A stretch of DNA of 64,000 nt from Solobacterium sp. (GCA_017510405.1 JAFWNG010000040.1:1-64000), one strand, 5' to 3'. Counted from the stretch's first letter, positions 46,737-57,138 are shown. Program-made: numbers and translations. The notes: generated by a model not told the origin, from the letters alone.

Positions 46737-48002
46737 ATGGCAAAGAAAAAGGCAAACAGCACAGATACACAGAATACGACCGTCTTCTTTCTGGATTTTG
46801 TCGTCGATGAAGAAGGTATTTTGACTGCGTATAAAGGCCGTAATACGAAAATCGTTCTGCCGGATATCGTAAAGGGCATCGGATCCGGTGTATTCAGCCG
46901 TGAGAATGGATTTGGCGCGGTGTCAAAAGTAATCGTTCCGGAAGGCGTGGAGATTATACAGAATTCCGCTTTTGAAGAATCGGATCTTGAGAATATCACA
47001 CTTCCTTCCACATTGAAGATCATTGGAGAAAGTGCTTTTTCCGGCTGTAAAAAACTGAGATCCATTACGATACCGGACGGGGTAAGAAGAATCGAAGACT
47101 TTGCTTTTTCATACAGCGGTCTGCAGGAAATATATCTTCCGAGGAAACTTAAGAATATCGGGTGGAGAACATTTTACGACTGCAAATGTCTGAAGAACGT
47201 CATATTTCCCAAAGAGTGCCATCCGAAGATCGAAGGCGGAGCGTTTTACGGATGTGCCGGGCTGAAGGATGAAAACGGTCTTGTCATCATTCGCGACAGA
47301 CTCGAGTATTTCGTGGCAGCAGAAAAGGATTCCCCGCTGTATGTGGATATACCGGACAATGTCGCGTTTATTGGAGAAAAACTGTTCACCGAATATCCTG
47401 TCGTTCATCTTACGATGCCGCTTGACTGTCCGGAATGGCCTGTGGATATTGATATAAGTATATATGCGGAGTCGATCCTGCAGAATGACGGATGTTCCAT
47501 ATCGTTCCGGGACACAGACGGAAAGATCGCTGCAAAGGTGATCCTTGCGACAGCGGGTGAACATGATTATACCGAAAATCTGCTGATAGCCTCAATACGG
47601 AGGAAACCGTCCGGCGGTTTTGACTTTGAAGCATACGACAGGGCTTTTTTCCGGCTGGAAAGACCTCGCAATAAAACAGTGCTGGCACTGGTGCGTCTCA
47701 TGTATCCGTATGAGCTGACGGAAAAAATGCGGGAGAAGTATACTGTCTACCTGCGGGGAAGTATTCTGGATGTATTCAAAGCAGTCTTCGATGCAAAACT
47801 GGGAATACTGGGCATGGGCGACGTGGAGATATTGAAAGTACTGGAAGAGAAAAAAATACTCGATGAAGAAGTGATCCCGGAACTGATCGAATACGCGCAG
47901 CTGCACGGCAGAAACGATTATGCACTGGAACTGCTGGAATATCAGAAAGAGACGTTCGGTGTAAAGGATGTATTCGAAGCGCTGCAGCTGTTCGACGACT
48001 GA
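46737..48002 (+). CDS. LRR array protein 4 of 13
   Basis: 421 residues, 21 nt after its sister gene. The most divergent leader of its subgroup (FFLDFVVDEEGILTAYKGRN), but repeats SGCKKLRSITIPDGVRRIE nearly match the previous gene. Joint LVIIRDRLEYF, VVHLTMPLDCPEWPVDI. C-terminal helices end LELLEYQKETFGVKDVFEAL. Confidence 0.8.
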   Translation: MAKKKANSTDTQNTTVFFLDFVVDEEGILTAYKGRNTKIVLPDIVKGIGSGVFSRENGFGAVSKVIVPEGVEIIQNSAFEESDLENITLPSTLKIIGESAFSGCKKLRSITIPDGVRRIEDFAFSYSGLQEIYLPRKLKNIGWRTFYDCKCLKNVIFPKECHPKIEGGAFYGCAGLKDENGLVIIRDRLEYFVAAEKDSPLYVDIPDNVAFIGEKLFTEYPVVHLTMPLDCPEWPVDIDISIYAESILQNDGCSISFRDTDGKIAAKVILATAGEHDYTENLLIASIRRKPSGGFDFEAYDRAFFRLERPRNKTVLALVRLMYPYELTEKMREKYTVYLRGSILDVFKAVFDAKLGILGMGDVEILKVLEEKKILDEEVIPELIEYAQLHGRNDYALELLEYQKETFGVKDVFEALQLFDD

Positions 48003-48027
48003 AACACCGGACGAAAAGGAAACAGAT

Positions 48028-49281
48028 ATGTACGGCAGGGATTCAGAGTATTTCGTGATCGATGAAAATGGTGTCCTTACAGAATACAAAGGCAATGATA
48101 CGGTGATCGTTCTTCCGCCTGAGGTAAAAGTGATCGGACCGAAAGTATTCAGCGGGTATAAAGGGTATGGAGCTGTCAGAGGAATGTTCGTTCCGGAAGG
48201 CGTGACAGAAATAGGAAAAGATGCTTTTCTGAAATCCAGAATTGAGGCGGTCATTCTTCCTTCCACTCTGAATAAGATCGGAGAAAGTGCATTCGGCAGC
48301 TGCGCCGGACTGAGATCCGTTACGATACCGGACGGCGTTACAGAGATCGCGGAAAGTACGTTTATGTTCAGCGGTCTGGAAGAAATCATTCTTCCGGAAC
48401 ACCTTGCAAAAATCGGGAAAGATGCTTTTTTCAGATGCATATATCTGAAGAAGATCGATCTTCCGGAAACGCATTCTCTAGAGATCGGGAAGAGGGCATT
48501 CGGAGGATGCGCAGGACTTGCGGACGAATCCGGCATGCTTATTATTCAGAACAGACTGTTTGGGTTCTACCCGGATAAGTATTATCCGGTGGATGTGAAT
48601 ATTCCGGACAATGTTACTTATATCGAAGATGATGTTTTCATAAGTTTTCCGAGGATCAATATCACTATGTCTCTGAACTGCCCGTCGTGGACCGTTTATA
48701 AAGATCCGCACGGATTCAATATTCTGAAGACGATCATCCGGGATGACGGGTGTTCGCTGACATTCCGGGACGCAGGCGGAAAGACGGCCGCGAAGATACC
48801 TGCGCTGATCAACGGAGAATACCGGAATGTTTCCGAGGAATTTCTGCTGTCGATCCGGTGCAGACAGACCGGTGGATTTGATTTTGACGCATATGACCGT
48901 ATGTTTGCAAAGCTGACCAAAGAGCAGAATAAAATAATGATGGCAGCGGTGCGGCTTCTGTATCCTTACGGATTATCGAAAGAGATGGAAGCGGAGTATA
49001 CTTCCTTCCTGCGCAGGAAAGAAAACGCTGTGTGCAGAGAACTGATCGATAAAAAACGGATCCGGCCGGATGATATGGATGTTTTCAAAGTACTGAAACA
49101 GTATAGACTGATCTGTGCGGAAGATACGGCATATTATATAGGATATGCCCAGAAAAAGGAAAAATATGAGCTGGTATCGGAACTGCTGGACTATCAGAAG
49201 AATGCTTTCGGCACGGAAGATGTATACCAGTCGATGGAACTGCCGGAGGATACCGGCGGGGACGACAGCGACAACAAGTAA
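48028..49281 (+). CDS. LRR array protein 5 of 13
   Basis: 417 residues from the ATG at 48028 (AGGA at 8 nt); an in-frame ATG at 47968 lies inside the previous gene and is rejected. Leader YFVIDENGVLTEYKGNDT. Joint MLIIQNRLFGFYPDKYYP, INITMSLNCPSWTV. The helical unit differs (KRIRPDDMDVFKVLKQYRLI). Confidence 0.8.
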   Translation: MYGRDSEYFVIDENGVLTEYKGNDTVIVLPPEVKVIGPKVFSGYKGYGAVRGMFVPEGVTEIGKDAFLKSRIEAVILPSTLNKIGESAFGSCAGLRSVTIPDGVTEIAESTFMFSGLEEIILPEHLAKIGKDAFFRCIYLKKIDLPETHSLEIGKRAFGGCAGLADESGMLIIQNRLFGFYPDKYYPVDVNIPDNVTYIEDDVFISFPRINITMSLNCPSWTVYKDPHGFNILKTIIRDDGCSLTFRDAGGKTAAKIPALINGEYRNVSEEFLLSIRCRQTGGFDFDAYDRMFAKLTKEQNKIMMAAVRLLYPYGLSKEMEAEYTSFLRRKENAVCRELIDKKRIRPDDMDVFKVLKQYRLICAEDTAYYIGYAQKKEKYELVSELLDYQKNAFGTEDVYQSMELPEDTGGDDSDNK

Positions 49282-49310
49282 ATTGATCGGATCAAAAGAT
49301 CGGAGTTCTT

Positions 49311-50558
49311 ATGGCACGCGTATGGAAAGCAAAACATATAACAGGTGATTTTCTAATAGATACAGACGGTCTTCTGGTCGGGTATTTCGGCCATGATCAG
49401 GAGATCGTTCTTCCGGCGGAAATAAAGAAGATCGGAAGAGGCGTATTCAGCAAAGCCCTCGGCTATGGAAATGCTGTAAAGATCACGATACCGGAGGGAG
49501 TAACAGAGATCCGTGCAGATGCTTTTTCATGTTCACAGATCACAGAGGTCATACTGCCTTCGACGCTGAAGAAGATCGGGAAATATGCTTTCTGTCAGTG
49601 CCGCGATCTCAGATCCATTACAATACCGGACAGCGTCAGAGTGATCGAAGAGGGGGCATTCTCAGAAAGCGGTCTGGAAGAGATACACCTGCCGGCACAT
49701 CTTAGAAAACTGGGTGACAGTGTGTTTCTAAGATGTTCCAGTCTGAAGAAGGTCGATTTCCCGGGAGCGGATTCCTGTGTAACCGGCTGTGATGTATTTC
49801 TCGGATGTCCGGAACTTCTGGATGGATCCGGAATGCTTATCCTTCAGAACAGACTGTATGCATTCGATCAAGACTATAACGGGGGTCTGGTACAGGCGGA
49901 TATACCGGATAATGTGACCGCTGTTGAAAACAGAGTTTTCGCAGGATACCCATGGATCAATATCACGATGTCACTGAACTGTCCGACCTGGCCTGTCGGT
50001 ATCGACTCGAATAATTCTGGCAGCGTATATACGATCATTGAGGATGACAGCTGTTCGCTGTCGTTCCGGGATGCGGACGGAAAGATCGCGGCGAAGGTCG
50101 TTTTGGCGATATCATTTGAAGACCAGAGTACGATAGATAGTTTTCTGCTTTCGATCCGCTGCAGAGAGTCCGGCGGATTTGATTTCGCCGCGTACGATAC
50201 GATGTTTTCAAAACTCAGATGGGATCATAACAAATGCAAGATGGCACTGGCCCGTATCCGGTATCCGTATGAATTACCAAAAGAAATGAAAGAAACGTAT
50301 AGTTCATACCTCCGGACGAATGGAAAAGGGGGAGGAATACTGGCGATCGAGACCGGTGACCTGGAGACACTGTGTATTCTCGAAAAGGAGAGAGTATTCA
50401 CGGAGGAAGATACCGCAAAACTCCTGGAGTATGCGCAGGAAAGGGAAAAACATGCCTTCGTTCTGGAACTGCTGGATTATCAGAACAGGGTGTTCAAAGA
50501 GAAAAAGGGCTGCCGGAATCTGGATCTGCAGGATGATTCCGAAACGGAAGAAGAGTGA
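49311..50558 (+). CDS. LRR array protein 6 of 13
   Basis: 415 residues, CGGAG at 6-7 nt. Leader FLIDTDGLLVGYFGHDQEIV is the most altered in the array. Repeats remain regular (TIPDSVRVIEEGAFSESG). Joint MLILQNRLYAFDQDYNGG, INITMSLNCPTWPVGID. Followed by only 3 nt before the next gene, so translation is probably coupled. Confidence 0.8.
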   Translation: MARVWKAKHITGDFLIDTDGLLVGYFGHDQEIVLPAEIKKIGRGVFSKALGYGNAVKITIPEGVTEIRADAFSCSQITEVILPSTLKKIGKYAFCQCRDLRSITIPDSVRVIEEGAFSESGLEEIHLPAHLRKLGDSVFLRCSSLKKVDFPGADSCVTGCDVFLGCPELLDGSGMLILQNRLYAFDQDYNGGLVQADIPDNVTAVENRVFAGYPWINITMSLNCPTWPVGIDSNNSGSVYTIIEDDSCSLSFRDADGKIAAKVVLAISFEDQSTIDSFLLSIRCRESGGFDFAAYDTMFSKLRWDHNKCKMALARIRYPYELPKEMKETYSSYLRTNGKGGGILAIETGDLETLCILEKERVFTEEDTAKLLEYAQEREKHAFVLELLDYQNRVFKEKKGCRNLDLQDDSETEEE

Positions 50559-50561
50559 ACT

Positions 50562-51824
50562 ATGGTATATATCAGTGCAAAGACAAAAAGAGAATTTGCA
50601 GTTGATCCGAGTGGTGTGCTTACCCGGTACAGAGGCAGAGACACGGAGATCGTTCTGCCGGATAAGGTCAGGGTCATCGGTGAAAGAGTATTCGGCGGGA
50701 ACACCGCATTATCCGGATATAAGAAGGTTGAAAAACTGATCGTTCCGGAAGGTGTTGTGGAAATACAGAAGTTCGCTTTCAGCTATTCGAATCTGGAAGA
50801 GATCGTTCTTCCTTCAACGCTGAAGTACATCCGCTACGGTGCCTTTTATCACTGCAGAAACCTGAAATCCATTACAATACCGGACGGCGTTGAAGAGATC
50901 GAGGAATCCGTCTTCAGCATGAGCGGTCTGGAAGAAATACATCTTCCAAAGCATCTTCAGCGAATCGACAGGAATGCGTTCGGCGGCTGCAGAGAGCTGA
51001 AGAAGGTCGATTTCCCGGAGACCGATCCGCTGGAAATCGACAGAAAGGCATTTGTCGGATGTACAGGACTTGCGGACGATTCCGGTTTCTTCATTTTTCA
51101 GAACAGACTGTTTGCGTTTGATCCGGATAAGTACGGTTCCCGGGAATATGTGGATCTGCCGAACAATATCGTTTCTGTGGAAAACGAAGTGTTTTCGAAT
51201 TATGACGGGATCCACATCACAATGCCGGTGAACTGTCCGACCTGGCATATCGGTATTTATTCCCTGCGGGATAAAGAAGGCTATTCGATCATCAGCAGAA
51301 ACGGCAGCTCACTGTCGTTCCGAAATGAACACGGCGAGATCGTGGGAAAGGCTGTTCTGGAAATAGGCGGGGAAAATAAGGATGCGCAGTTCCGCTGTAT
51401 AACCTCGATCCGCAGCAAAAAACACGGAGGCTTTGATTTTGAACAGTATGACCGCTCTTTTGAAAAGCTTTCCATGCTGGGAAATCAGCTGGAGATGGCA
51501 TTGGTGCGCATCTGCTATCCGTATGAATTATCGGAAGAGATGGAAGAAGTGTACCGGAGATTCCTGATCTTACACAGTACTTTTGCCGGGATAGAACTGA
51601 TCGACAGGAATGACATCAGGTCACTGAAGATTCTTGAGAATAAGAAAATATTCAGTGCAGAAGAGATTAAAGAGCTTCTTGAATATGCCCAGGAACAGAA
51701 ACGGTATGACGCGGTACTGGAATTGCTGAACTATCAGAAGACGGAGTTTGGAACAGAGAATACGCTTCGTGATCTGAAACTGTCCGAGGATAACAGCGCA
51801 GCCGCCTCTGAAACAAAAGAGTGA
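50562..51824 (+). CDS. LRR array protein 7 of 13
   Basis: 420 residues. Leader FAVDPSGVLTRYRGRDTEIV; joint FFIFQNRLFAFDPDKYGS, then ITMPVNCPTWHIGI; C-terminus LELLNYQKTEFGTENTLRDL. It shares long identical-looking DNA stretches with the next gene (around the leader and the C-terminal YQKTEFGTEN segment), so this pair is the most recent duplication or a target of gene conversion. Confidence 0.8.
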   Translation: MVYISAKTKREFAVDPSGVLTRYRGRDTEIVLPDKVRVIGERVFGGNTALSGYKKVEKLIVPEGVVEIQKFAFSYSNLEEIVLPSTLKYIRYGAFYHCRNLKSITIPDGVEEIEESVFSMSGLEEIHLPKHLQRIDRNAFGGCRELKKVDFPETDPLEIDRKAFVGCTGLADDSGFFIFQNRLFAFDPDKYGSREYVDLPNNIVSVENEVFSNYDGIHITMPVNCPTWHIGIYSLRDKEGYSIISRNGSSLSFRNEHGEIVGKAVLEIGGENKDAQFRCITSIRSKKHGGFDFEQYDRSFEKLSMLGNQLEMALVRICYPYELSEEMEEVYRRFLILHSTFAGIELIDRNDIRSLKILENKKIFSAEEIKELLEYAQEQKRYDAVLELLNYQKTEFGTENTLRDLKLSEDNSAAASETKE

Positions 51825-51827
51825 GAT

Positions 51828-53075
51828 ATGGAAAATATCAGCAGAGAAACAGAAAGAGATTTTGTGATCGATCCGAGCGGTGTGCTTACCCAATACAGAG
51901 GCACAGACACGGAGATCGTCCTGCCGGACACAGTCAGGGTCATCGGAGAAGGAGTATTCAGCAATACTATCGTATTTCCCGGGTATAAAAATGTTGTAAA
52001 ACTGATCATTCCGGAAGGAGTTGAGGAAATTCAGAGGTGTGCTTTCTGCTATTCGGATCTGGAAGAGATCGTTCTTCCTTCAACATTGAAGATAATCGGG
52101 GAGAGGGCTTTTCAAAGATGCAGAAATCTGAAGTCCATTACGATACCGGACGGTGTAACAAAGATCGCACGCGGAGTCTTCACGGAAAGCGGTCTGGAAG
52201 AAATACGGCTTCCGAAAGGACTTCAGGAAATCGGCAGATTTGCATTCTATAACTGCACGAATCTGAGGAAGGTCAATTTTCATGAGATGGGTTCTGTGAA
52301 AATAAAGCCGCTGGCATTTGTCGAATGTAAAGGACTGGCCGATGATTCCGGTTTCTGCATTTTTCAGAATAGACTTCTGGCGTTTGATCCGGATAAATAT
52401 GGATCCCGGGTACAGGTGGATCTGCCGGACAATATTGTTTATGTAGAAGACAGAGTATTTACGGATTATGATGCGATCAACATCACAATGCCTTTACACT
52501 GCCCTGTCTGGAGAATCGACTACAATTCAGCGGGATGGTATTCGATCATCGACGTAAGCGGCAGTTCACTGTCGTTCAGAAAACCGTCCGGAGAGATTGC
52601 CGCAAAAGTTGTTCTGGAAACAGAGTATGAAACGATATTTGTACAGACCGGCTTTATGAAATCCATTCGCAGCAAAGAGAGCGGCGGCTTTGATTTTGAA
52701 CAGTATGACAGCTTTTTTGACAGGCTTTCCGAAATGAAAAACAAAGTGAAGATGGCAGCGGTGCGTCTTAGGTATCCTTATAAACTATCGGAAAAAATGA
52801 AAGAAAAGTATACGTCATATCTTACAAAGGACAGTTCATATATTGGGCATAAACTGATCAGAACGGGCGACATGGAGACGCTGAGGCTTCTTGAAAGCAT
52901 AAAAATATTCAATGCGGAAGTGACCAGGGAACTGGTTGAATATGCGTACAATCAGAAAAATTATGATTTTTTCACTGAGCTGCTTAACTATCAGAAGACG
53001 GAGTTCGGCACAGAGAATGTGTTCCGTAATCTGAAACTACCCGAAGATGACAGCACATCCGGTTCTGAAACATAG
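51828..53075 (+). CDS. LRR array protein 8 of 13
   Basis: 415 residues, 3 nt after its twin. Leader FVIDPSGVLTQYRGTDTEIV; joint FCIFQNRLLAFDPDKYGS, INITMPLHCPVWRIDY. Last gene before the terminator at 53.1 kb, so it closes the first transcription unit of the array. It differs from its twin mainly in the repeats' exposed positions and in the loop after CPVWRI. Confidence 0.8.
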   Translation: MENISRETERDFVIDPSGVLTQYRGTDTEIVLPDTVRVIGEGVFSNTIVFPGYKNVVKLIIPEGVEEIQRCAFCYSDLEEIVLPSTLKIIGERAFQRCRNLKSITIPDGVTKIARGVFTESGLEEIRLPKGLQEIGRFAFYNCTNLRKVNFHEMGSVKIKPLAFVECKGLADDSGFCIFQNRLLAFDPDKYGSRVQVDLPDNIVYVEDRVFTDYDAINITMPLHCPVWRIDYNSAGWYSIIDVSGSSLSFRKPSGEIAAKVVLETEYETIFVQTGFMKSIRSKESGGFDFEQYDSFFDRLSEMKNKVKMAAVRLRYPYKLSEKMKEKYTSYLTKDSSYIGHKLIRTGDMETLRLLESIKIFNAEVTRELVEYAYNQKNYDFFTELLNYQKTEFGTENVFRNLKLPEDDSTSGSET

Positions 53076-53104
53076 GAAGAGAGACGGAGATCCGAAGCAC
53101 GGAA

Positions 53105-53143
53105 GGCTTACAGCCGCAGACATGCGGCATAAGTCTTTTTTTT
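53105..53143 (+). terminator. Internal terminator of the array
   Basis: GGCTTACAGCCGCA pairs with TGCGGCATAAGTC (loop GACA) and is followed by eight T residues. The 156-nt gap around it is the longest in the array; the part after it should hold the promoter of the second unit, though no clear box is seen. Confidence 0.85.
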
Positions 53144-53231
53144 CGGGAAGCAGCAGAAATAATCTCACCGGGATGACCGCTGACACCGGGCAGTATGTAA
53201 AATAATAACAGAAAGATGTCAGGGGAGAGGG

Positions 53232-54482
53232 ATGCTGAAGAGAGAGAAAGACAACAGAGATTATGTCATCGATAAAAACGGTGTTCTTGTCCGGTATGAA
53301 GGTCATGACACAGACGTCGTACTGCCGGACGGCATTAAGGTCATCGGATCAACAGCTTTCGACACATACAGATACGGCAGCGTCGTCAGACTGACTGTCC
53401 CGGAAGGTGTCACAGAAATCGAAGACAGAGCTTTTGAGAACGCAAATGAACTGAAAGAGATCATTCTTCCTTCCACGCTGAATATCATCGGAGAGAGCGC
53501 ATTCAAAGATACCCGGTCTCTGCAGTCTGTTACGATCCCGGAGGGAGTAACAGAGATCGCCGACTGCACTTTCATGTACAGCGGCGTTGAGGAAATTCAT
53601 CTTCCGAAACACCTGAAGAGAATAGGATACAATGCGTTTTACGGATGCAGTCTTCTGAAAGAGATCAATCTTCCGGATACGGATGACATTGAGATCGGTA
53701 AGGGGGCTTTTTCAGGCTGTGTACATCTGATCAACTATACCGGCATGCTGATTATTCAGAACAGATTGTTTGCGTTTAATGATGAATACTTTAAAGAAAT
53801 ATACGGCAGCGGAGCACAGGTAACAATACCGGATCATGTTGTTTTTGTTGAGGATGGAGTATTCGAGGACAAATATATCGATATTACTATGTCAATAAAC
53901 TGCCCGTCGTGGAATGTCAGAGGAACGGCAAAGTATTACGGATATGCCAGTTCGATCATTAACACAGAGGATAGTACCGTATCGTTCCGAAACGCGGACG
54001 GAGAGATCGTCGCCAAGGTGATTCTTGTAAAAGACGAAGAAGACGAACCGGTAGAAAACGGCAGTATTCTTTCGATTCGCTGCAAAGAAACCGGCGGCTT
54101 TGATTTTGCGGCATATGACAGTAATTTTGCCATGCTTACGGATCGTTATAACAAACTTCAGGTCGCGATGGTACGTCTCCGTTATCCTTACGAATTATCC
54201 AAAGAGATGGAAGAACAGTATGTTTCCTATCTCCGGCAGAATAATCATTACGCAGGAAAAATCGTGATCGATTTCAGGGACAGGGAAACGCTGACGGTTC
54301 TTGAGAAGAAGAAAGTATTCACTGAGAAGGCCATTGCGGAACTCATAGAATATGCTCAGGAAGAAGAATTGACGGAGTTCGTAAGTGAACTGCTGGACTA
54401 TCAGAACCGAGAATTCGGTGAAAGGGATATATTCCGGTCGCTGGAGCTGCCCGCGGATGAAAATGGCGGTGAAGAGGAGTGA
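53232..54482 (+). CDS. LRR array protein 9 of 13
   Basis: 416 residues, GAGAGGG just before the ATG. Leader YVIDKNGVLVRYEGHDTDVV. The third repeat has a two-sided helix (FENANELKEIILPSTL) in place of the usual shorter form with one conserved Leu-Glu-Glu. Joint MLIIQNRLFAFNDEYFKEIY carries a small insertion. Beta unit VSFRNADGEIVAKVILVKDE. First gene of the second unit. Confidence 0.8.
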   Translation: MLKREKDNRDYVIDKNGVLVRYEGHDTDVVLPDGIKVIGSTAFDTYRYGSVVRLTVPEGVTEIEDRAFENANELKEIILPSTLNIIGESAFKDTRSLQSVTIPEGVTEIADCTFMYSGVEEIHLPKHLKRIGYNAFYGCSLLKEINLPDTDDIEIGKGAFSGCVHLINYTGMLIIQNRLFAFNDEYFKEIYGSGAQVTIPDHVVFVEDGVFEDKYIDITMSINCPSWNVRGTAKYYGYASSIINTEDSTVSFRNADGEIVAKVILVKDEEDEPVENGSILSIRCKETGGFDFAAYDSNFAMLTDRYNKLQVAMVRLRYPYELSKEMEEQYVSYLRQNNHYAGKIVIDFRDRETLTVLEKKKVFTEKAIAELIEYAQEEELTEFVSELLDYQNREFGERDIFRSLELPADENGGEEE

Positions 54483-54487
54483 ATAAC

Positions 54488-54514
54488 GGCTTATACCTGC
54501 ATAAGGTATAAGCC
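54488..54514. terminator. Hairpin GGCTTATACC / GGTATAAGCC (copy 1)
   Basis: Perfect 10-bp stem with a 7-nt loop directly after gene 9. The same stem recurs at the end of the array (59614-59637). No T-tract, so it may be an attenuator or a processing/stability element. Confidence 0.6.
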
Positions 54515-54565
54515 ATTTGAATATATTGCATGTACAATAAGTACAGAATGAGGTCCTGGAATCAA

Positions 54566-55846
54566 ATGTTAAAATTCTGGAAAAAAAGTACGGACAGTGA
54601 TTTTGTCATCGATCGAAAAGGTGTCCTGGTCCGGTATCAGGGACATGGCAGAGAGATCATCCTGCCGGACGGAATAAAAAAAATAGGAGCTGGTGTGTTC
54701 AGCAGGCACAGCGATTTCGGATACAGCGATGTTGAAAAAATCACGGTGCCGGAAGGCGTCACGGAAATACAGGATAATGCTTTTTGTGCGTCGAATATCA
54801 CAGAGATCACTCTTCCTTCAACGCTGAAGAAAATCGATGAAAGAGCATTTATTCACTGCAGAAACCTGAAGTCGGCAGTAATTCCGGACGGCGTCAGGGA
54901 AATTGCCGGAAGTGCTTTCCGCAACAGTGGTCTCGAGGAAATACACCTGCCGAAGAAACTGGAAATAATCGGCGATTATGCATTCTGTGACTGCAGGAAT
55001 CTGAAGAAGATCGATTTTCCGGAAACGTATGCTCCGGTCATCGGAAACGGAGCTTTTGTCAGATGCGCGGGACTTGCGGATGAATCCGGCTTTTTCATTC
55101 TTCAGAACAGACTGTTTGCGTTCAATGAGGAAATATACGGTTCAACAGAAGAAGTGGATATACCGGACAATGTCATTCATATTGAAGGTGCTCTGTTCGC
55201 TCATTACGACAGGATCAATATCACGATGTCTCTGAATTGCCCTTCCTGGCCGGTTGATCTGTATTCTGGAAATCCTGCTCTGGCCATTTCAATCATTGAA
55301 AAGCCCGGGAGTACCTTATCCTTCCGGAATGAGGAGGGAACGATTGCCGCAAAAGTGATCCTGTCCACCGAGGGTGAAGAGGTGGATGTGAAGAATGACT
55401 TTATTGTATCCATCCACTGCAAAGAGTCCGGCGGATTTGATTTTGCATCGTATGACCGTATGTTTTCGAGACTGGAGAGGGATCATAACCGGTTTGAAAC
55501 GGCACTGGTGCGCATACAGTATCCTTACGAACTGCGGGAAGAGATGGAAGAACAGTATATTTCCTATCTGCGGGAGAATGGATACCATACAGGCTGCACA
55601 GTGATCGACAGAGGTGACCTGAAGACACTGTCTTATCTTGAACAGAAAAAAGTGTTTGATGAAGAGGTCGTAGAAGAACTGATCGAATATGCGCAGAAAA
55701 ACGAAAAATACGAACTATTGATCGCGCTGCTGGATTATCAGGATAAAGCATTCGCGGAGAAGGAAGTATACCGGGAACTGGAACTGATGGATGATGATGC
55801 CGGAGAGGACAGCACGGAAGGCTCCGCGATGCAGGAAGAAGAATGA
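54566..55846 (+). CDS. LRR array protein 10 of 13
   Basis: 426 residues from the ATG at 54566, with AGGT upstream; ATGs at 54530 and 54548 are in frame but lack a site. It has a short basic pre-leader (KFWKKS) and then FVIDRKGVLVRYQGHGREII. Joint FFILQNRLFAFNEEIYGS, INITMSLNCPSWPVDLY. Extended acidic tail (DDDAGEDSTEGSAMQEEE). Confidence 0.75.
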   Translation: MLKFWKKSTDSDFVIDRKGVLVRYQGHGREIILPDGIKKIGAGVFSRHSDFGYSDVEKITVPEGVTEIQDNAFCASNITEITLPSTLKKIDERAFIHCRNLKSAVIPDGVREIAGSAFRNSGLEEIHLPKKLEIIGDYAFCDCRNLKKIDFPETYAPVIGNGAFVRCAGLADESGFFILQNRLFAFNEEIYGSTEEVDIPDNVIHIEGALFAHYDRINITMSLNCPSWPVDLYSGNPALAISIIEKPGSTLSFRNEEGTIAAKVILSTEGEEVDVKNDFIVSIHCKESGGFDFASYDRMFSRLERDHNRFETALVRIQYPYELREEMEEQYISYLRENGYHTGCTVIDRGDLKTLSYLEQKKVFDEEVVEELIEYAQKNEKYELLIALLDYQDKAFAEKEVYRELELMDDDAGEDSTEGSAMQEEE

Positions 55847-55868
55847 AGGAAAGGTGTCTTTAGATCAT

Positions 55869-57113
55869 ATGACGCAGACAGCAGAAATCAACAGCAGGAA
55901 AAGCGCAGAGAACGATTTTGTGATCGATGAGAATGGTGTTCTGACGAAATATACAGGTCATGACACAGAGATAATTCTGCCGGACACAGTTAAGATCATC
56001 GAAGAAGAGGTATTCGGATACAGAGAAGGCTATTTGAATGCTGAAAAGATCACTGTTCCGGAAGGCGTGACAGAAATCAGGGATTCTGCTTTTTCCGGTT
56101 CCAGATTAAAAGAGATCCATCTTCCCTCCAGTCTGAAGACGATCGGGAAATGTGTGTTTTCAAGCTGCATGGAACTCAGATCCATTACCATTCCGGATGG
56201 AATCACAGAGATCAAACACGGTACATTTATCTATTGTTATCAGCTGGAAGAAGTGCATCTTCCGGAACATATCACAAAAATCGGCGAAGCTGCTTTCTGG
56301 GCCTGTAAAGCCCTGAAGAAAATCAACCTTCCGGAAACAGATTCTCTTGAGATCGGTCCGAATGCATTTCATGACTGCATAAGTCTGGTCGATGACTCCG
56401 GTTTTCTTATTTTACAGAACAGACTTTTTGCCTTCCATAAAGACGACGACGGCTCTCTGGTCGAAGTGGATATACCGGATACAGTCAAGTCAATTGAGCA
56501 TGGTGTCTTCAACAACTATACCTGGATCAACATCACCATGCCTGTGAACTGTCCGTTCTGGGAGGCAAGTGAACAGAGGATGGCGTTTCCCAAGGCGATC
56601 ATTAAGCATACCGGATGTTCTTTATCGTTCCGGGATGAGACGGGAAAGATCATAGCAAAAGCAGTTCTTGAAACGAATGGTGAAGATGAACGTACAGAAA
56701 ATGACTGTATGAGATTCCTTCGATGCAAAAAGACCGGAGGTTTTGATTTCGAAGCATATGACAGTATATTTTACAAACTGAAACAGGAGTATAACCGCCT
56801 CAAGATGGCTTTGCTGCGTCTTCGCTATCCTTATGAATTATCGGAAGAGATGAAAGAGACATATGTTTCGTATCTGCTGGATCACCGTTCCATTGCCGGA
56901 AGAATCGTGATCAATGACGGGGATCATGAAACTCTGTCAGTTCTGCTTCAGATGAGAATTCTGAACGATGCAGTCTATCCGGAACTGATCGAATACGCAC
57001 AGTTGATAAAACGGTACGAATGTGTGGCGTTACTGCTGGATCATCAGAATACAGAATTTGACAGGGAGGATGTTTCTGAGCTCCTGAAGCTGAATGATGA
57101 CGATGAAGACTGA
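55869..57113 (+). CDS. LRR array protein 11 of 13
   Basis: 414 residues from the ATG at 55869; a GTG at 55854 is an alternative start nearer to an AGGAAAGG. Leader FVIDENGVLTKYTGHDTEII. Joint FLILQNRLFAFHKDDDGS, then INITMPVNCPFWEASE. Helices: VLLQMRILNDAVYPELIEYA; end ALLLDHQNTEFDREDV, where the usual LLDYQN has become LLDHQN. Confidence 0.75.
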   Translation: MTQTAEINSRKSAENDFVIDENGVLTKYTGHDTEIILPDTVKIIEEEVFGYREGYLNAEKITVPEGVTEIRDSAFSGSRLKEIHLPSSLKTIGKCVFSSCMELRSITIPDGITEIKHGTFIYCYQLEEVHLPEHITKIGEAAFWACKALKKINLPETDSLEIGPNAFHDCISLVDDSGFLILQNRLFAFHKDDDGSLVEVDIPDTVKSIEHGVFNNYTWINITMPVNCPFWEASEQRMAFPKAIIKHTGCSLSFRDETGKIIAKAVLETNGEDERTENDCMRFLRCKKTGGFDFEAYDSIFYKLKQEYNRLKMALLRLRYPYELSEEMKETYVSYLLDHRSIAGRIVINDGDHETLSVLLQMRILNDAVYPELIEYAQLIKRYECVALLLDHQNTEFDREDVSELLKLNDDDED

Positions 57114-57138
57114 ATGCCGGAATACAGAGAACAAAGAT

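Noticed and set aside
46166..48536. Long Ser/Phe-rich minus-strand frames (about 300 codons) under the LRR array
   Set aside because: They mirror the repetitive LRR codons on the other strand and recur under most array genes; not independent genes.
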